A stretch of 64,000 nt of DNA from Lysobacter enzymogenes. Its GTDB lineage: Bacteria > Pseudomonadota > Gammaproteobacteria > Xanthomonadales > Xanthomonadaceae. Both the position numbers and the translations under genes were made by a program. The stretch's first letter is position 1; every line of letters starts with the position of its first letter. The notes beneath the pieces are model-generated. The model was given only the letters and a program-made list of their open reading frames with translations. It searched no databases and was not told where the DNA came from. Positions 35,119 to 46,596 of this stretch are shown here, piece after piece. The stretch lies in NCBI RefSeq assembly GCF_900106525.1, contig NZ_FNOG01000001.1, positions 891,634 to 955,633 of the forward strand, given 5' to 3'.

Positions 35119-37119
35119 ATGCCCCGTCATGCTTCGCGTCCTCTGCGCTTGCGCACGCTTTCGGTCGCCACCGCCTTCGCCGTTTCCTCGCTGTTCGCCG
35201 CGTCCGCCTTCGCGGCCGGCCCGATCCAGTACCTGCGCGTCAACACCAGCGCGCTGGCGTCGGGCCAGTCGACCGACCGCTTCATCGTCAAGTACCGCAG
35301 CGACAGCGTCGAGCGGCGCGACGCGAGCGAACTGCAGCGCTCGCTGAGCGCGGCGGCCAACAGCGCCGGCCGGCTGATCGGGCTCAACAGCCGCAGCGGC
35401 GCCAAGGCGCCGCCGGCGATCGGCCTGCGCCGCGCCCAGGCGCTGGCGCTGGGCGCGGACCTGGTGACCGCCAACCGCAAGCTCGCCCCGGCCGAGGCCG
35501 AGGCGCTGATGCGCCAGATCGCCGAGAACCCGAACGTCGAGTACGTCGAAGTGGATCGCGAAATGGTGCTGTACGTGGCGCCGAACGATCCCGAGTACCC
35601 GCGTCAGTTCGGCTTCGGCAACGGCCCCGGCGGCATCCGCGCCGAACAGGCCTGGGAGCGCAACACCGGCGCCGGCGCGGTGGTCGGCGTGATCGACTCC
35701 GGCGTCAACCGCCATGCCGACCTCGCCGCGAACATGCTGCCGGGCTGGGACTTCGCCCAGAACGACAACGACCCCAGCGACCCGACCAATTCCGCCGGCT
35801 TTCACGGCACCCACGTCGCCGGCACGGTGGCGGCGGTGACCAACAACGGCGTCGGCGTCGCCGGCACCGCGCCCCACGCCAAGATCCTGCCGGTACGCGT
35901 ATTCGACGGCCCGCGCGGCAGCACCGCGGCGATCATCAACGGCATCACCTGGGCGGTCGGCGGCTCGGTGCCGGGCGTTCCGGCCAACGCCAATCCCGCC
36001 GATGTGATCAACCTGAGCCTGGGCAGCCAGAACCCGGCTACTTGCGACAACGGCACCCGCGATGCGCTCAACTTCGCCATCAGCCGCGGCACCATCGTGG
36101 TGGTCGCCGCCGGCAACAGCAACGCCGACGCCAATGGCTATACGCTCAACAACTGCACCTCGGTGATCTCGGTCGGCTCGGTCACCAACACCGGCGCGCG
36201 TTCGTCGTTCTCCAACTTCGGCGCGCGCGTGGACGTCGCCGCGCCGGGTTCGGCCATCATCTCGACGGTCAACGGCTTCAACGGCGCCAACAACCAGTAC
36301 GGCTCGCTGAGCGGCACCTCGATGGCTGCGCCGCACGTGGCCGGCGTCGCCGCGCTGGTGCAGTCGGCCGCGTCGACGCCGCTGACCCAGGCGCAGATGG
36401 CGACCTTGCTCAAGAACACCGCGCGCGCGTTCCCGTCCGCGCCGGATCGCCCGATCGGCGCCGGTATCGTCGACGCCAACGCCGCGGTCGCGGCGGTGGC
36501 CGGCGGCACGCCGGGCAACCAGGCGCCGGTGGCGAACTTCGCCTCCTCGGCCAACGGCCTGACGGTGAGCTTCACCGACAGCTCGAGCGACAGCGACGGC
36601 TCCATCGCTTCGCGCAGCTGGGACTTCGGCGATGGCACCACCTCCACCGCGACCAGCCCGAGCAAGACCTACAGCGCGGCCGGGACGTACACGGTCAAGC
36701 TGACCGTCGTCGACAACGCCGGCGCCAGCAACACCAAGACCGCGACCGTGACCGTCGGCAGCAGCGGCGGCGTGCAGACCTACAGCAACGGCACCGACGC
36801 CAACATCCCGGACAACAACGCCACCGGCGTCACCAGCTCGATCGCGGTGTCGGGCCGCACCGGCAACGCACCCAGCGACGCCCAGGTGTCGGTCAACATC
36901 GTCCACACCTACCAGGGCGATCTGATCGTCGACCTGATCGCGCCGGACGGCTCGGTCTACAACCTGCACAACCGCACCGGCAACGGCACCGATAACATCA
37001 ACCGCACTTACACGGTGAACCTGTCGAGCGAAGCCTTGAACGGCACCTGGCGGCTGCGCGCTGCCGACCGCGCCTCGGTCGACACCGGCCGCATCGACAG
37101 CTGGAGCCTGAGTTTCTAA
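35119..37119 (+). CDS. Secreted subtilase (S8) with PKD and P domains
   Basis: A 666-residue secreted serine protease. It has a signal peptide (1-32), an I9-type prodomain (FIVKY at about 55, to about 145), an S8 catalytic domain with triad Asp193 (VIDSG), His229 (HGTHVAG) and Ser401 (GTSMAAP), a PKD domain (about 466-550, SWDFGDG) and a P domain (about 552-666). The P domain is of the IPDNNATG type but ends DTGRID, a feature of the other P-domain type in this island. AAGGAAAG precedes the ATG. A strong terminator follows at 37146. Confidence 0.93.
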   Translation: MPRHASRPLRLRTLSVATAFAVSSLFAASAFAAGPIQYLRVNTSALASGQSTDRFIVKYRSDSVERRDASELQRSLSAAANSAGRLIGLNSRSGAKAPPAIGLRRAQALALGADLVTANRKLAPAEAEALMRQIAENPNVEYVEVDREMVLYVAPNDPEYPRQFGFGNGPGGIRAEQAWERNTGAGAVVGVIDSGVNRHADLAANMLPGWDFAQNDNDPSDPTNSAGFHGTHVAGTVAAVTNNGVGVAGTAPHAKILPVRVFDGPRGSTAAIINGITWAVGGSVPGVPANANPADVINLSLGSQNPATCDNGTRDALNFAISRGTIVVVAAGNSNADANGYTLNNCTSVISVGSVTNTGARSSFSNFGARVDVAAPGSAIISTVNGFNGANNQYGSLSGTSMAAPHVAGVAALVQSAASTPLTQAQMATLLKNTARAFPSAPDRPIGAGIVDANAAVAAVAGGTPGNQAPVANFASSANGLTVSFTDSSSDSDGSIASRSWDFGDGTTSTATSPSKTYSAAGTYTVKLTVVDNAGASNTKTATVTVGSSGGVQTYSNGTDANIPDNNATGVTSSIAVSGRTGNAPSDAQVSVNIVHTYQGDLIVDLIAPDGSVYNLHNRTGNGTDNINRTYTVNLSSEALNGTWRLRAADRASVDTGRIDSWSLSF

Positions 37120-37145
37120 GCCTCCGGCTTGCGATGCGCGTCACG

Positions 37146-37173
37146 AAAAACCCCGGCTTCGGCCGGGGTTTTT
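37146..37173 (+). terminator. Intrinsic terminator after subtilase 1
   Basis: Stem CCCCGGC / GCCGGGG with a TTCG loop, flanked by AAAAA and TTTTT. It is symmetric enough to work on both strands. Confidence 0.92.
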
Positions 37174-37485
37174 CTTTGCCTGCGGGCCGGCTCACACCCG
37201 AGCTGTGAAATGCGCCCGGCGGGACGCAGTGAGGCCGCGCTTCCACCCGCCGCGTAGCGACCGAAATCCAAATGTGTGATGCGTATCGCGGGTCCGGCGC
37301 GCGATGTGGGTTCTATCCATCTTGTTGGTGCTTCTGTTGCATACGTAGCGTGTTAAGGCGGGCCGGGACAACACCGAGTCCGTACACAAACAGCGTGGGC
37401 GCTGGCGTAAGCCGACACGGACGTGGCCGCCCGAACACCGCGCGTTGAACGCCGCATTGCGGCACTTCGTTTTGGGGGTTCCACC
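37174..37485. promoter_or_regulatory. Upstream region of subtilase 2
   Basis: About 310 bp with AT-richer patches (37262-37350) and no gene or repeat seen. It is the likely promoter region of the next gene. Confidence 0.35.
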
Positions 37486-39264
37486 ATGTCCTATCGTTCC
37501 AACGGCGCGCTGCGCCAGCATGCGCTCGCCGCCGCCACCGTGGCTGCGCTGTCGTGCATCGCGCTGTCGGCCTCGGCCGCCGACCGCATCAACCTCGCCG
37601 CGCTGGCCAACGCCGACCAGAACAACCAGTTCATCGTGAAATACGCCGCCGGCACCGCCGAGCGCAGCAACGCCGCCAGCCTCAACCGCGCGCTCGACAA
37701 CGCGGCCACCAGCTTCTCCGGCAAGGGCGCCAAGCTCGGCCTCAAGCACCTGCGCCGCATCGGCACCGGCGCCGACGTGGTCCAGGCCGGCCGCCGCCTC
37801 GACCCGGCCGAAGCCGAGTCGCTGATGCGCCAGATCGCCGCCGACCCGAACGTGGAATACGTGGAAAAGAACGCGCCGATGACCGCGTTCTTCACCCCCA
37901 ACGACACCCGCTTCGGCGAGCAGTGGGGCTACGGCGCGTCCGGCATCAACACCGCGCAGGCCTGGGACGTGAGCACCGGCACCGGCGTAGTGGTGGCGGT
38001 GATCGACACCGGCATCACCAACCACAGCGACCTCAACGCCAACATCCTGCCCGGCTACGACTTCATCAGCGATTCGACCGCCGCGCGCGACAGCAACGGC
38101 CGCGATTCGGATCCGGCCGACCAGGGCGACTGGTTCACCGCCGGCGAGTGCGGCGTGACCTACAGCAGCAACTCCAGCTGGCACGGCACCCACGTCGCCG
38201 GCACCGTTGCGGCGGTGACCAACAACGCCAAGGGCGTGGCCGGCACCGCGTACAACGCCAAGGTCGTGCCGGTGCGCGTGCTCGGCAAGTGCGGCGGCAC
38301 CCTGGCCGACATCGCCGACGCGATCACCTGGGCCTCGGGCGGTAGCGTGTCGGGCATCCCGGCCAATCCGAACCCGGCCGAAGTCATCAACATGTCGCTC
38401 GGCGGCAGCGGCGCCTGCGGTTCGACCTACCAGGCGGCGATCGACGGCGCGGTGGGGCGCGGCGTGACCGTGGTGGTCGCGGCCGGCAACAGCAACGTCA
38501 ACGCCTCCAACGCGCGTCCGGCCAACTGCAACAACGTGGTCGCGGTCGGCGCGGTCGACAGCGCCGGCAAGCGTTCGGTGTGGAGCAGCACGCAGAAGTC
38601 CAACTACGGCGCCGTGGTCGATGTGGCCGCGCCGGGTTCGAACATCCTGTCGACGCTCAACTCGGGCACCACCACGCCGGGTTCGGAGAGCTACGCCTCC
38701 TACGGCGGCACCTCGATGGCGACGCCGCACGTGGCCGGCGTGGTCGCGCTGCTGCAGGCCAAGGCGACGACGCCGAAGACCCCGGCCGAGATCGAGACCA
38801 TCCTCAAGACCACCGCGCGCGCGTTCCCGCAGACCCCGGACCAGGCCATCGGCACCGGCATCGTCGACGCCAAGGCGGCGCTGGATTCGCTCGGCGGCGG
38901 CAACCCGAACCCGGGCACGCAGACCTACAGCAACGCTGCGGACTTCAACATCCCGGACAACAACGCCACTGGCGTGACCAGCTCGATCGTGGTGTCCGGC
39001 CGCACCGGCAACGCGCCGAGCAATGCGCAGGTGTCGATCAACATCGTCCACACCTACCAGGGCGACCTGATCGTCGACCTGATCGCGCCGGACGGTTCGG
39101 TCTACAACCTGCACAACCGCAGCGGCGCCGGCACCGACAACATCGTCAAGACCTACACGGTGAACCTGTCGAGCGAAGCCTTGAACGGCACCTGGAAGCT
39201 GCGCGCGGCCGATCGCGCGTCGGTGGACACCGGCTACATCAACAGCTGGAGCGTCACGTTCTGA
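37486..39264 (+). CDS. Secreted subtilase (S8) with P domain
   Basis: A 592-residue secreted protease. It has a signal peptide (about 1-32), a prodomain from FIVKY (about 49) to about 140, catalytic Asp174 (VIDTG), His233 (WHGTHVAG) and Ser410 (GGTSMATP), then directly a P domain (about 478-592) without a PKD domain. Several cysteines suggest disulfides. The ATG follows a GGGGG run. It is more distant from the other subtilases of the island in its catalytic domain than in its P domain. Confidence 0.93.
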   Translation: MSYRSNGALRQHALAAATVAALSCIALSASAADRINLAALANADQNNQFIVKYAAGTAERSNAASLNRALDNAATSFSGKGAKLGLKHLRRIGTGADVVQAGRRLDPAEAESLMRQIAADPNVEYVEKNAPMTAFFTPNDTRFGEQWGYGASGINTAQAWDVSTGTGVVVAVIDTGITNHSDLNANILPGYDFISDSTAARDSNGRDSDPADQGDWFTAGECGVTYSSNSSWHGTHVAGTVAAVTNNAKGVAGTAYNAKVVPVRVLGKCGGTLADIADAITWASGGSVSGIPANPNPAEVINMSLGGSGACGSTYQAAIDGAVGRGVTVVVAAGNSNVNASNARPANCNNVVAVGAVDSAGKRSVWSSTQKSNYGAVVDVAAPGSNILSTLNSGTTTPGSESYASYGGTSMATPHVAGVVALLQAKATTPKTPAEIETILKTTARAFPQTPDQAIGTGIVDAKAALDSLGGGNPNPGTQTYSNAADFNIPDNNATGVTSSIVVSGRTGNAPSNAQVSINIVHTYQGDLIVDLIAPDGSVYNLHNRSGAGTDNIVKTYTVNLSSEALNGTWKLRAADRASVDTGYINSWSVTF

Positions 39265-39309
39265 TCCTTGCCGCGCGGCCGCAATGGCTGCGTTGAGCGA
39301 TGCGATTGC

Positions 39310-39335
39310 AGCCCCGGCTTCGGCCGGGGCTTTTT
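39310..39335 (+). terminator. Intrinsic terminator after subtilase 2
   Basis: GCCCCGGC / GCCGGGGC stem with TTCG loop and TTTTT tail, the same design as the other terminators of the island. Confidence 0.92.
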
Positions 39336-39390
39336 CGTTCAGAGAGTTGCGGTTTTTTCGCGCGCCCGTGGTGGTTTCGACGCAAGCGCG

Positions 39391-39805
39391 GTTGCGCGGT
39401 CGCGGCTTGCGCCGCTCCTACAGGGAGATCGCGTGGCGGACGGAGCGGCCTTAGGAGCTGCGCGAGCTGCGACCGCGCCAATGCGGCTACGGCGAGGGTT
39501 TCGGTGCGAGCGGGTGGTTGCGCGGTCGCGGCTTGCGCCGCTCCTACAGGGAGATCGCGTGGCGGCCGGAGCGGCTGTAGGAGCTGCGCGAGCTGCGACC
39601 GCGACAAGGCGGCTACGGCGCGGGTTTCGGTGCGAGCGGGTGGCTGCGCGGTCGCGGCTTGCGCCGCTCCTACAGGTAGATCGCGTGGCGGCCGGAGCGG
39701 CTGTAGGAGCTGCGCGAGCTGCGACCGCGCCAATGCGGCTGCGGCGAGGGTTTCGGCGCGAGCGGGTGGTTTCGCGGTCGCGGCTCGCGCCGCTGCTACA
39801 AGTAG
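39391..39805. repeat. 126-bp tandem array made of GTAGGAGC-type palindromes
   Basis: The unit start GTTGCGCGGT recurs, with small changes, at 39391, 39517, 39643 and 39769: a period of exactly 126 bp, three full units and a partial fourth. Each unit holds CGCGGCTTGCGCCGCTCCTACAG and, in the other direction, TAGGAGCTGCGCGAGCTGCG. Units differ by a few bases. A preceding stretch (about 39370) looks like a decayed edge. No gene is likely. Confidence 0.9.
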
Positions 39806-40113
39806 CCGGTCGGATATCTCGGTGTTTTTGAGGTGCGTTAAAAGCGTAAAAACTATGCGCGTGCGACTGTCAAAAGCATGCTTGCGCGCCTCGCTTTCAT
39901 TACCAATGCGCGTACTGTGATCGACATCGATTACTCGCGGACAAACCGGGCCCAACGCATCTATCCGCGCCTTTATTGCACAGATAGCGTGTGCCCCGGA
40001 CGCGATCCCCCACGCGCGCCCTTCGCAGCGATTCCCGCCGCCGCAGCCGCCACGACGGCGCGCCGGAACGTTCTTTTCGCCGCCTCGCGGCGCTTACTTT
40101 GAGGGGTTACACC
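39806..40113. promoter_or_regulatory. Upstream region of subtilase 3
   Basis: An AT-richer stretch (39806-39970, with TTAAAAGCGTAAAAACTATG) follows the tandem array and probably contains the promoter. No gene seen. Confidence 0.4.
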
Positions 40114-42171
40114 ATGTCGTTCCGTTCCGTTCGCCGCCACCGTACGCACCTGCTCGCTGCGGCCACCGCGCTCGCGCTGTCCGCGCTGGCCGCGCCTTCC
40201 TTCGCCGGCGACGCCCACCTGGGCGCGCTCAAGGCCGGCGGCAGCTACAGCCGCTTCATCGTCAAGTACAAGACCGACAGCGCCGCTGCCAGCGGCGGCG
40301 TCGCGTTGAGCCGCTCGCTCGACGCCGCCGCGGCCAAGCTGACGCTGCCGGCCGCCTCGAAGGGCGCGCGCGTGGGCCTGCACCAGGTGCGCCGCATGCT
40401 GGTGCCCGGCGCCAGCGTGATCGCCTCCGACCGCGCGCTCGGCCGCGACGAAGCCGCCGCGCTGATGCGCCAGATCGCCGCCGACCCGAGCGTGCAGTTC
40501 GTCCAGATCGACGGCATCCGCCGCGCGCTGGCGACGCCGAACGATCCCAGCTTCAGCAAGCAATGGCATTACGCCGACAGCGCCGTCGGCATCCGCGCGC
40601 CGACCGCGTGGAACACCAGCACCGGCACCGGCATCGTGGTCGCGGTGGTCGACAGCGGCATCCTGTCGCACACCGACCTCAGCGCCAACATCCTGCCGGG
40701 CTACGACATGATCTCGTCGACCACCGGCTTCTCCGACGCCGAATGCCGCGACGCCGGCGCCTCGCCGGGTTGCGGCAAGTCCGACGACGGCGACGGCCGC
40801 GACGCCAATCCCAACGACTCGTCGAACATCGTCCACGGCACCCACGTGGCCGGCACCATCGCGGCGGTGACCAACAACGGCGCCGGCGGCGCGGGCGTGG
40901 CGTACAACGCCAAGGTCGTGCCGGTGCGCGCGCTCGGCAACCAGGGCTTCGGCTCGGATTCGGACATCGCCGACGCGGTGGTGTGGGCTTCCGGCGGCAC
41001 CGTGCCGGGCGTTCCGGCCAACGCCAATCCGGCCGAGATCATCAATCTCTCGCTCGGCGGCCCGGCCCCGTGCAGCGACACGCCGGCGTGGCAGGCGGCG
41101 ATCGACGCCGCGATCGCCAACGGCTCGACCGTGGTGGTCGCCGCCGGCAACGACAACGTCGATGTCGCCGGCTTCACCCCGGCCAGCTGCAACGGCGTGA
41201 TCCGCGTGGCCGCCAGCAACAAGGCCGGTTCGCGCGCCTCGTACTCCAACTACGGCGCCACCATCCACGTCACCGCGCCGGGCGGCGAGAACGGCATCTT
41301 CGGGCCGAGCTCGACCGAGGGCATCATCTCCACCGTCAGCGGCAACGCGTACGGCCCGATGGCCGGCACCTCGATGGCGGCGCCGCACGTGGCCGGCATC
41401 GCCGCGCTGATCCAGGCTGCTGCGGCGAGCCCGCGCACGCCGGCGCAGATCCTGCAGATCCTGCAGAGCACCGCGCGGCCGATCGCCGCCAACAAGTGCT
41501 CCGGCGGCTGCGGTTCGGGCCTGGTCGACGCGGCAGCGGCGGTGGCCGCGGCCGGCGGCACCCCGGGCAACCAGGCGCCGGTGGCGAACTTCAGCTCGTC
41601 GGCCAACGCGCTGACGGTGAGCTTCACCGACACCTCGACCGACAGCGACGGCTCCATCGCCTCGCGCAGCTGGGACTTCGGCGACGGCACCAGCTCCACT
41701 GCGGCCAACCCGAGCAAGACCTACAGCGCGGCCGGCACCTACACCGTCAAGCTGACCGTCGTCGACAACGGCGGCGCGAGCAACACCAAGACCGCGACCG
41801 TTACCGTCGGCGCCAGCAGCGGGCCGCAGACCTACACCAATGGCGCCGACGTCAACATTCCCGACAACAACGCCACCGGCGTGACCAGCTCCATCAGCGT
41901 CACCGGCCGCACCGGCAACGCGCCGAGCAATGCGCAGGTCGCGGTCGACATCGTCCACACCTACCAGGGCGACCTCATCGTCGACCTGATCGCGCCGGAC
42001 GGCTCGGTCTACAACCTGCACAACCGCACCGGTTCGGGCACCGACAACATCAAGAAGACCTACACGGTGAACCTGTCGAGCGAAGCGCTCAACGGCACCT
42101 GGAAGCTGCGCGCGGCCGACCGTGCGGCGGTGGACACCGGCTACATCAATAGCTGGAGCGTTACCTTCTGA
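40114..42171 (+). CDS. Secreted subtilase (S8) with PKD and P domains
   Basis: A 685-residue secreted protease. It has a signal peptide (about 1-31), a prodomain from FIVKY (about 48) to about 140, catalytic Asp180 (VVDSG), His241 (VHGTHVAG) and Ser420 (GTSMAAP), a PKD domain (about 485-570, SWDFGDG) and a P domain (about 571-685, IPDNNATG type). The catalytic domain is very close to subtilases 4 and 5 of the island, sharing QWHYADSA and DGDGRDANP. GAGGGG precedes the ATG. Confidence 0.94.
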   Translation: MSFRSVRRHRTHLLAAATALALSALAAPSFAGDAHLGALKAGGSYSRFIVKYKTDSAAASGGVALSRSLDAAAAKLTLPAASKGARVGLHQVRRMLVPGASVIASDRALGRDEAAALMRQIAADPSVQFVQIDGIRRALATPNDPSFSKQWHYADSAVGIRAPTAWNTSTGTGIVVAVVDSGILSHTDLSANILPGYDMISSTTGFSDAECRDAGASPGCGKSDDGDGRDANPNDSSNIVHGTHVAGTIAAVTNNGAGGAGVAYNAKVVPVRALGNQGFGSDSDIADAVVWASGGTVPGVPANANPAEIINLSLGGPAPCSDTPAWQAAIDAAIANGSTVVVAAGNDNVDVAGFTPASCNGVIRVAASNKAGSRASYSNYGATIHVTAPGGENGIFGPSSTEGIISTVSGNAYGPMAGTSMAAPHVAGIAALIQAAAASPRTPAQILQILQSTARPIAANKCSGGCGSGLVDAAAAVAAAGGTPGNQAPVANFSSSANALTVSFTDTSTDSDGSIASRSWDFGDGTSSTAANPSKTYSAAGTYTVKLTVVDNGGASNTKTATVTVGASSGPQTYTNGADVNIPDNNATGVTSSISVTGRTGNAPSNAQVAVDIVHTYQGDLIVDLIAPDGSVYNLHNRTGSGTDNIKKTYTVNLSSEALNGTWKLRAADRAAVDTGYINSWSVTF

Positions 42172-42200
42172 GTAAAGCGGCATTCGCCGATGCGATACCA

Positions 42201-42226
42201 AGCCCCGGCTCCGGCCGGGGCTTTTT
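42201..42226 (+). terminator. Intrinsic terminator after subtilase 3
   Basis: AGCCCCGGC / GCCGGGGCT stem with TCCG loop and a T-run. Confidence 0.92.
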
Positions 42227-42660
42227 CGTTGCGTGTTCGTCGCTCTCGCCGGCGATGCGTGCGCGGTCGCGGACCCGCGGGCCGTGGTCTTGCGGTGCTT
42301 TGTCTATCGTGCGGTGGACTTGAGCCGATGTCCCGCGGTAGCTCGAAGGCGGGGCCTGGAGCGCGCGCCGAGCGGCGCAACCGTGCAGTCCCACGTTCGT
42401 CGCTCGCGGAAAGCGGCGAGTCGCGGCGCTTCTAAGACTCGTCCTAAAAAATGCCAGACGTGAGCGAGCGCTCGTTTCTCTCGCTTCAGCGAAACGCCGA
42501 GGGCGGCGTCGCCCGCGCGCTTGCTCCTAGATTGAAACGCAACCGAGATCGCGCGACAGCGATCCGGCCGGCTCGGCGCCGTGGCCGCGCGCCCGCAGCT
42601 TGATCCGCTCGCGCGCCTCACGATCGTCTCTTCATTCTTCCGCTTGGGGGTAGAAACACG
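42227..42660. promoter_or_regulatory. Upstream region of subtilase 4
   Basis: About 430 bp without a gene. It contains ACTCGTCCTAAAAAATG (about 42435-42451), similar to a site upstream of subtilase 1. Confidence 0.35.
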
Positions 42661-44442
42661 ATGCAAGTCCGTTCCGTTCGCTTCAACGCGCTCGCCGCCG
42701 CGCTCGCGCTCGCGGCCCTGTCCGCGCCGGCCTTCGCCGGCCAGGTCTATCTGGGCAATCTGCAGGATCAGGGCAATAGCCGCTTCATCGTCAAGTTCCG
42801 CAGCGGCAGCGCGCCGGCCGGCGATGCCAAGTCGCTCAGCGGCGCCCTCAACCGTGCCGCCGAGCGCGTGGCGTCGCCGGGCGCGGCCACGGGCCCGCGC
42901 CTGCGCACCGTGCGCGCGATGATCATGCCCGGCGCCCGCGTCGTGGCGTCCGATCGCGCGCTCGACCGCGCCCAGGCCACCGCGCTGATGCGTCAGATCG
43001 CCGCGGACGAGAACGTCGAATTCGTCCAGCTCGACGGCATCAGCCGGATGATGATGACTCCGAACGATCCGAGCTTCGCGCAGCAGTGGCATTACGCCGA
43101 CAGCGCCGCCGGCATCCGCCTGCCGACCGCCTGGAACGCCAGCACCGGCGCCGGCGTGGTGGTGGCGGTGATCGACAGCGGCATCGCTTCGCACACCGAT
43201 CTCAACGCCAACGTTCTTCCGGGCTACGACTTCGTCAGCTCGTCCACCGGTTTCTCCGAAGCCGAATGCCGCCCTGCCGGCGCGACGGCGGGCTGCGGCC
43301 GGTCCGACGATGGCGATGGCCGCGACGCCAATCCCGCCGACGTCTCCGACGTCATGCACGGCACCCATGTCGCCGGGACGATCGCGGCGGTGACCAACAA
43401 CAACCTCGGCGTGGCCGGCGTGGCGTTCAATGCCAAGATCGTGCCGCTGCGCGTACTCGGCAAAGACGGCGTCGGCAGCGATTCCGATATCGCCGACGCG
43501 ATCGTCTGGGCCTCCGGCGGCAGCGTCTCGGGCGTGCCGGCCAACGCCAATCCGGCCGAGGTGATCAATCTTTCGCTCGGCGGCGGGGCTCCGTGCAGCC
43601 AGACGCCGGCCTATCAGGCGGCGATCAACGCCGCAGTCGGCAACGGCTCGACCGTGATCGTCGCCGCCGGCAACAACAACACCGACGTCGCCAACTTCAC
43701 CCCCGCCAGCTGCAACAACGCGGTGTCGGTGGCGGCGAGCAACCGCAACGGCGCGCGCTCGTACTACTCCAATTTCGGCGCGAGCATGGACATCACCGCG
43801 CCGGGCGGCGCGCAGTCGGCGGCCAACGACGCCAACGGCATCCTCTCGACCTATCGCAACAACGGCTACCGTTACGAGCAAGGTACCTCGATGGCGGCGC
43901 CCCATGCCGCCGGCGTGGCGGCGCTGATCCTGTCGGCGGCGCCGAGCAAGACGCCGGCCCAGGTCGAACAGATCCTCAAGAGCACCGCCCGGCCGATCTC
44001 GGCCAGCAATTGCTCGGGCGGTTGCGGCGCGGGCCTGATCGACGCGGCTGCGGCAGTCGCCGCCGCGGGCGGCTCGACCGGCCCCGGCCCCGGCACCGGG
44101 ACGCAGACCTACAGCAACGGCAACGACGTGGCGATCGGCGACAACACCACGGTGGAAAGCACCATCGCGGTGGCCGGCCGCAGCGGCAACGCGCCGGCCA
44201 ACGCCTCGGTCTCGTTCAACATCGTCCATACCTACCGCGGCGATCTGAAGGTCGACCTGGTCGCGCCGGACGGCAGCCTCTACAACCTGCACAACCGCAC
44301 CGGCGGCGGCGCCGACAACCTCAGCGGCACCTTCTCGCTGAATCTGTCGAGCGAGGCGCTCAACGGCAACTGGAAGCTGCGGGTCAACGACAACGCCAAC
44401 GGCGACACCGGCCGCATCGATACCTGGAGCATCACGTTCTAA
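42661..44442 (+). CDS. Secreted subtilase (S8) with P domain
   Basis: A 593-residue secreted protease. It has a signal peptide (about 1-25, ending AFA), a prodomain from FIVKF (about 42) to about 130, catalytic Asp172, His233 (MHGTHVAG) and Ser410 (GTSMAAPH), a short Gly/Pro linker, and a P domain (about 481-593) of the second type (DNTTVEST, LRVNDNA, DTGRID). It has no PKD domain. The close paralogue at 40114 carries the other P-domain type. Confidence 0.93.
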   Translation: MQVRSVRFNALAAALALAALSAPAFAGQVYLGNLQDQGNSRFIVKFRSGSAPAGDAKSLSGALNRAAERVASPGAATGPRLRTVRAMIMPGARVVASDRALDRAQATALMRQIAADENVEFVQLDGISRMMMTPNDPSFAQQWHYADSAAGIRLPTAWNASTGAGVVVAVIDSGIASHTDLNANVLPGYDFVSSSTGFSEAECRPAGATAGCGRSDDGDGRDANPADVSDVMHGTHVAGTIAAVTNNNLGVAGVAFNAKIVPLRVLGKDGVGSDSDIADAIVWASGGSVSGVPANANPAEVINLSLGGGAPCSQTPAYQAAINAAVGNGSTVIVAAGNNNTDVANFTPASCNNAVSVAASNRNGARSYYSNFGASMDITAPGGAQSAANDANGILSTYRNNGYRYEQGTSMAAPHAAGVAALILSAAPSKTPAQVEQILKSTARPISASNCSGGCGAGLIDAAAAVAAAGGSTGPGPGTGTQTYSNGNDVAIGDNTTVESTIAVAGRSGNAPANASVSFNIVHTYRGDLKVDLVAPDGSLYNLHNRTGGGADNLSGTFSLNLSSEALNGNWKLRVNDNANGDTGRIDTWSITF

Positions 44443-44466
44443 GCGGCACGCGCCGCAGCTTCGACG

Positions 44467-44497
44467 AAAACCCCGGCCTGTGCCGGGGTTTTCTTTT
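44467..44497 (+). terminator. Intrinsic terminator after subtilase 4
   Basis: CCCCGGC / GCCGGGG stem with a CTGT loop, then TTTTCTTTTTT. Confidence 0.92.
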
Positions 44498-44815
44498 TTC
44501 GATCCGCATCTCTCCACATCCTGCGCCGATGCGATGAGCAACGGCGAAACCACGGCCGCGCGCCGTACCTCGCACCTGCGGCGTGCGCACCCGCAGACGC
44601 GCGAGCGCGGCTCGGACCGATCCGAATTCCCTCAGGCTGCGATGGCGTTCGCTGTTTTCCTTGGGATTTGAGCGCATCGCCGCTGCGCGCGCGTCGGCGC
44701 CGGGCCGATGATCGAACCAGGATGCGTTTCGGATCCGCATCCGCGGGCGGTAGACGGCCGTAGCGCCGCCATCATCTGGATCCGTCATGAAGACGAACCC
44801 GTCATGAGGACGACC
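44498..44815. promoter_or_regulatory. Upstream region of subtilase 5
   Basis: About 320 bp with no recognisable gene or repeat. Short GATCCG motifs occur here as upstream of subtilase 1. Confidence 0.3.
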
Positions 44816-46198
<1,383 letters not shown>

Positions 46199-46596
46199 TC
46201 GCGCGAACGCTACGCGCATCGGTGTCGCGGCGGCGCGGTGTCGCGGCGATCCGACGGCTCGCGCGGTCGAGGCCGCAGCGGGCGCGGCAGTTTGTTGGCT
46301 GGGCGCTGCTGCGGCCGTACTGCCGCATCCTGAATCGGAAGCGGGCGTGTTGCTCCGCACCATGATCCACCACGCTGCCTCGGCCTCGGTCGGGGCAGCG
46401 TTTTCTTCCGCATCGTTGCTGCGCGTTCGCGTTCGTGCTCGCGGGCGCGGATAGCCTCGCGGGCGCGGACAGCGATGCGAGGGCAGGGCGCGTCCGCCGC
46501 GGTTTCAGGCTCGGTTGTGCGCGCGAACCGCTACTATCGACCCCGTTGCGCGCCCCGGCGCGTTGCAGACCATTCCTCACCGAAGGAGTCGCCCGC
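46199..46596. promoter_or_regulatory. Intergenic region with terminator, upstream of the prodomain lipoprotein
   Basis: No gene seen. The first part carries the terminator described at 46373. The rest (about 190 bp) leads to the lipoprotein gene and probably holds its promoter. Confidence 0.4.
46373..46405 (+). terminator. Terminator after subtilase 5
   Basis: CGCTGCC (46373-46379) pairs with GGCAGCG (46394-46400), followed by TTTTCTT. Its sequence differs from the CCCCGGC family used by the other genes. Confidence 0.75.

Noticed and set aside
34726-36969. Long minus-strand frames opposite each P-domain protease
   Set aside because: They recur with similar sequence only because the plus-strand PKD and P domains recur; composition is that of antisense frames.
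39254-39955. Arg/Ala-rich repeat 'protein' across the 126-bp array
   Set aside because: Same effect of a period divisible by three; frames are open on both strands at once.
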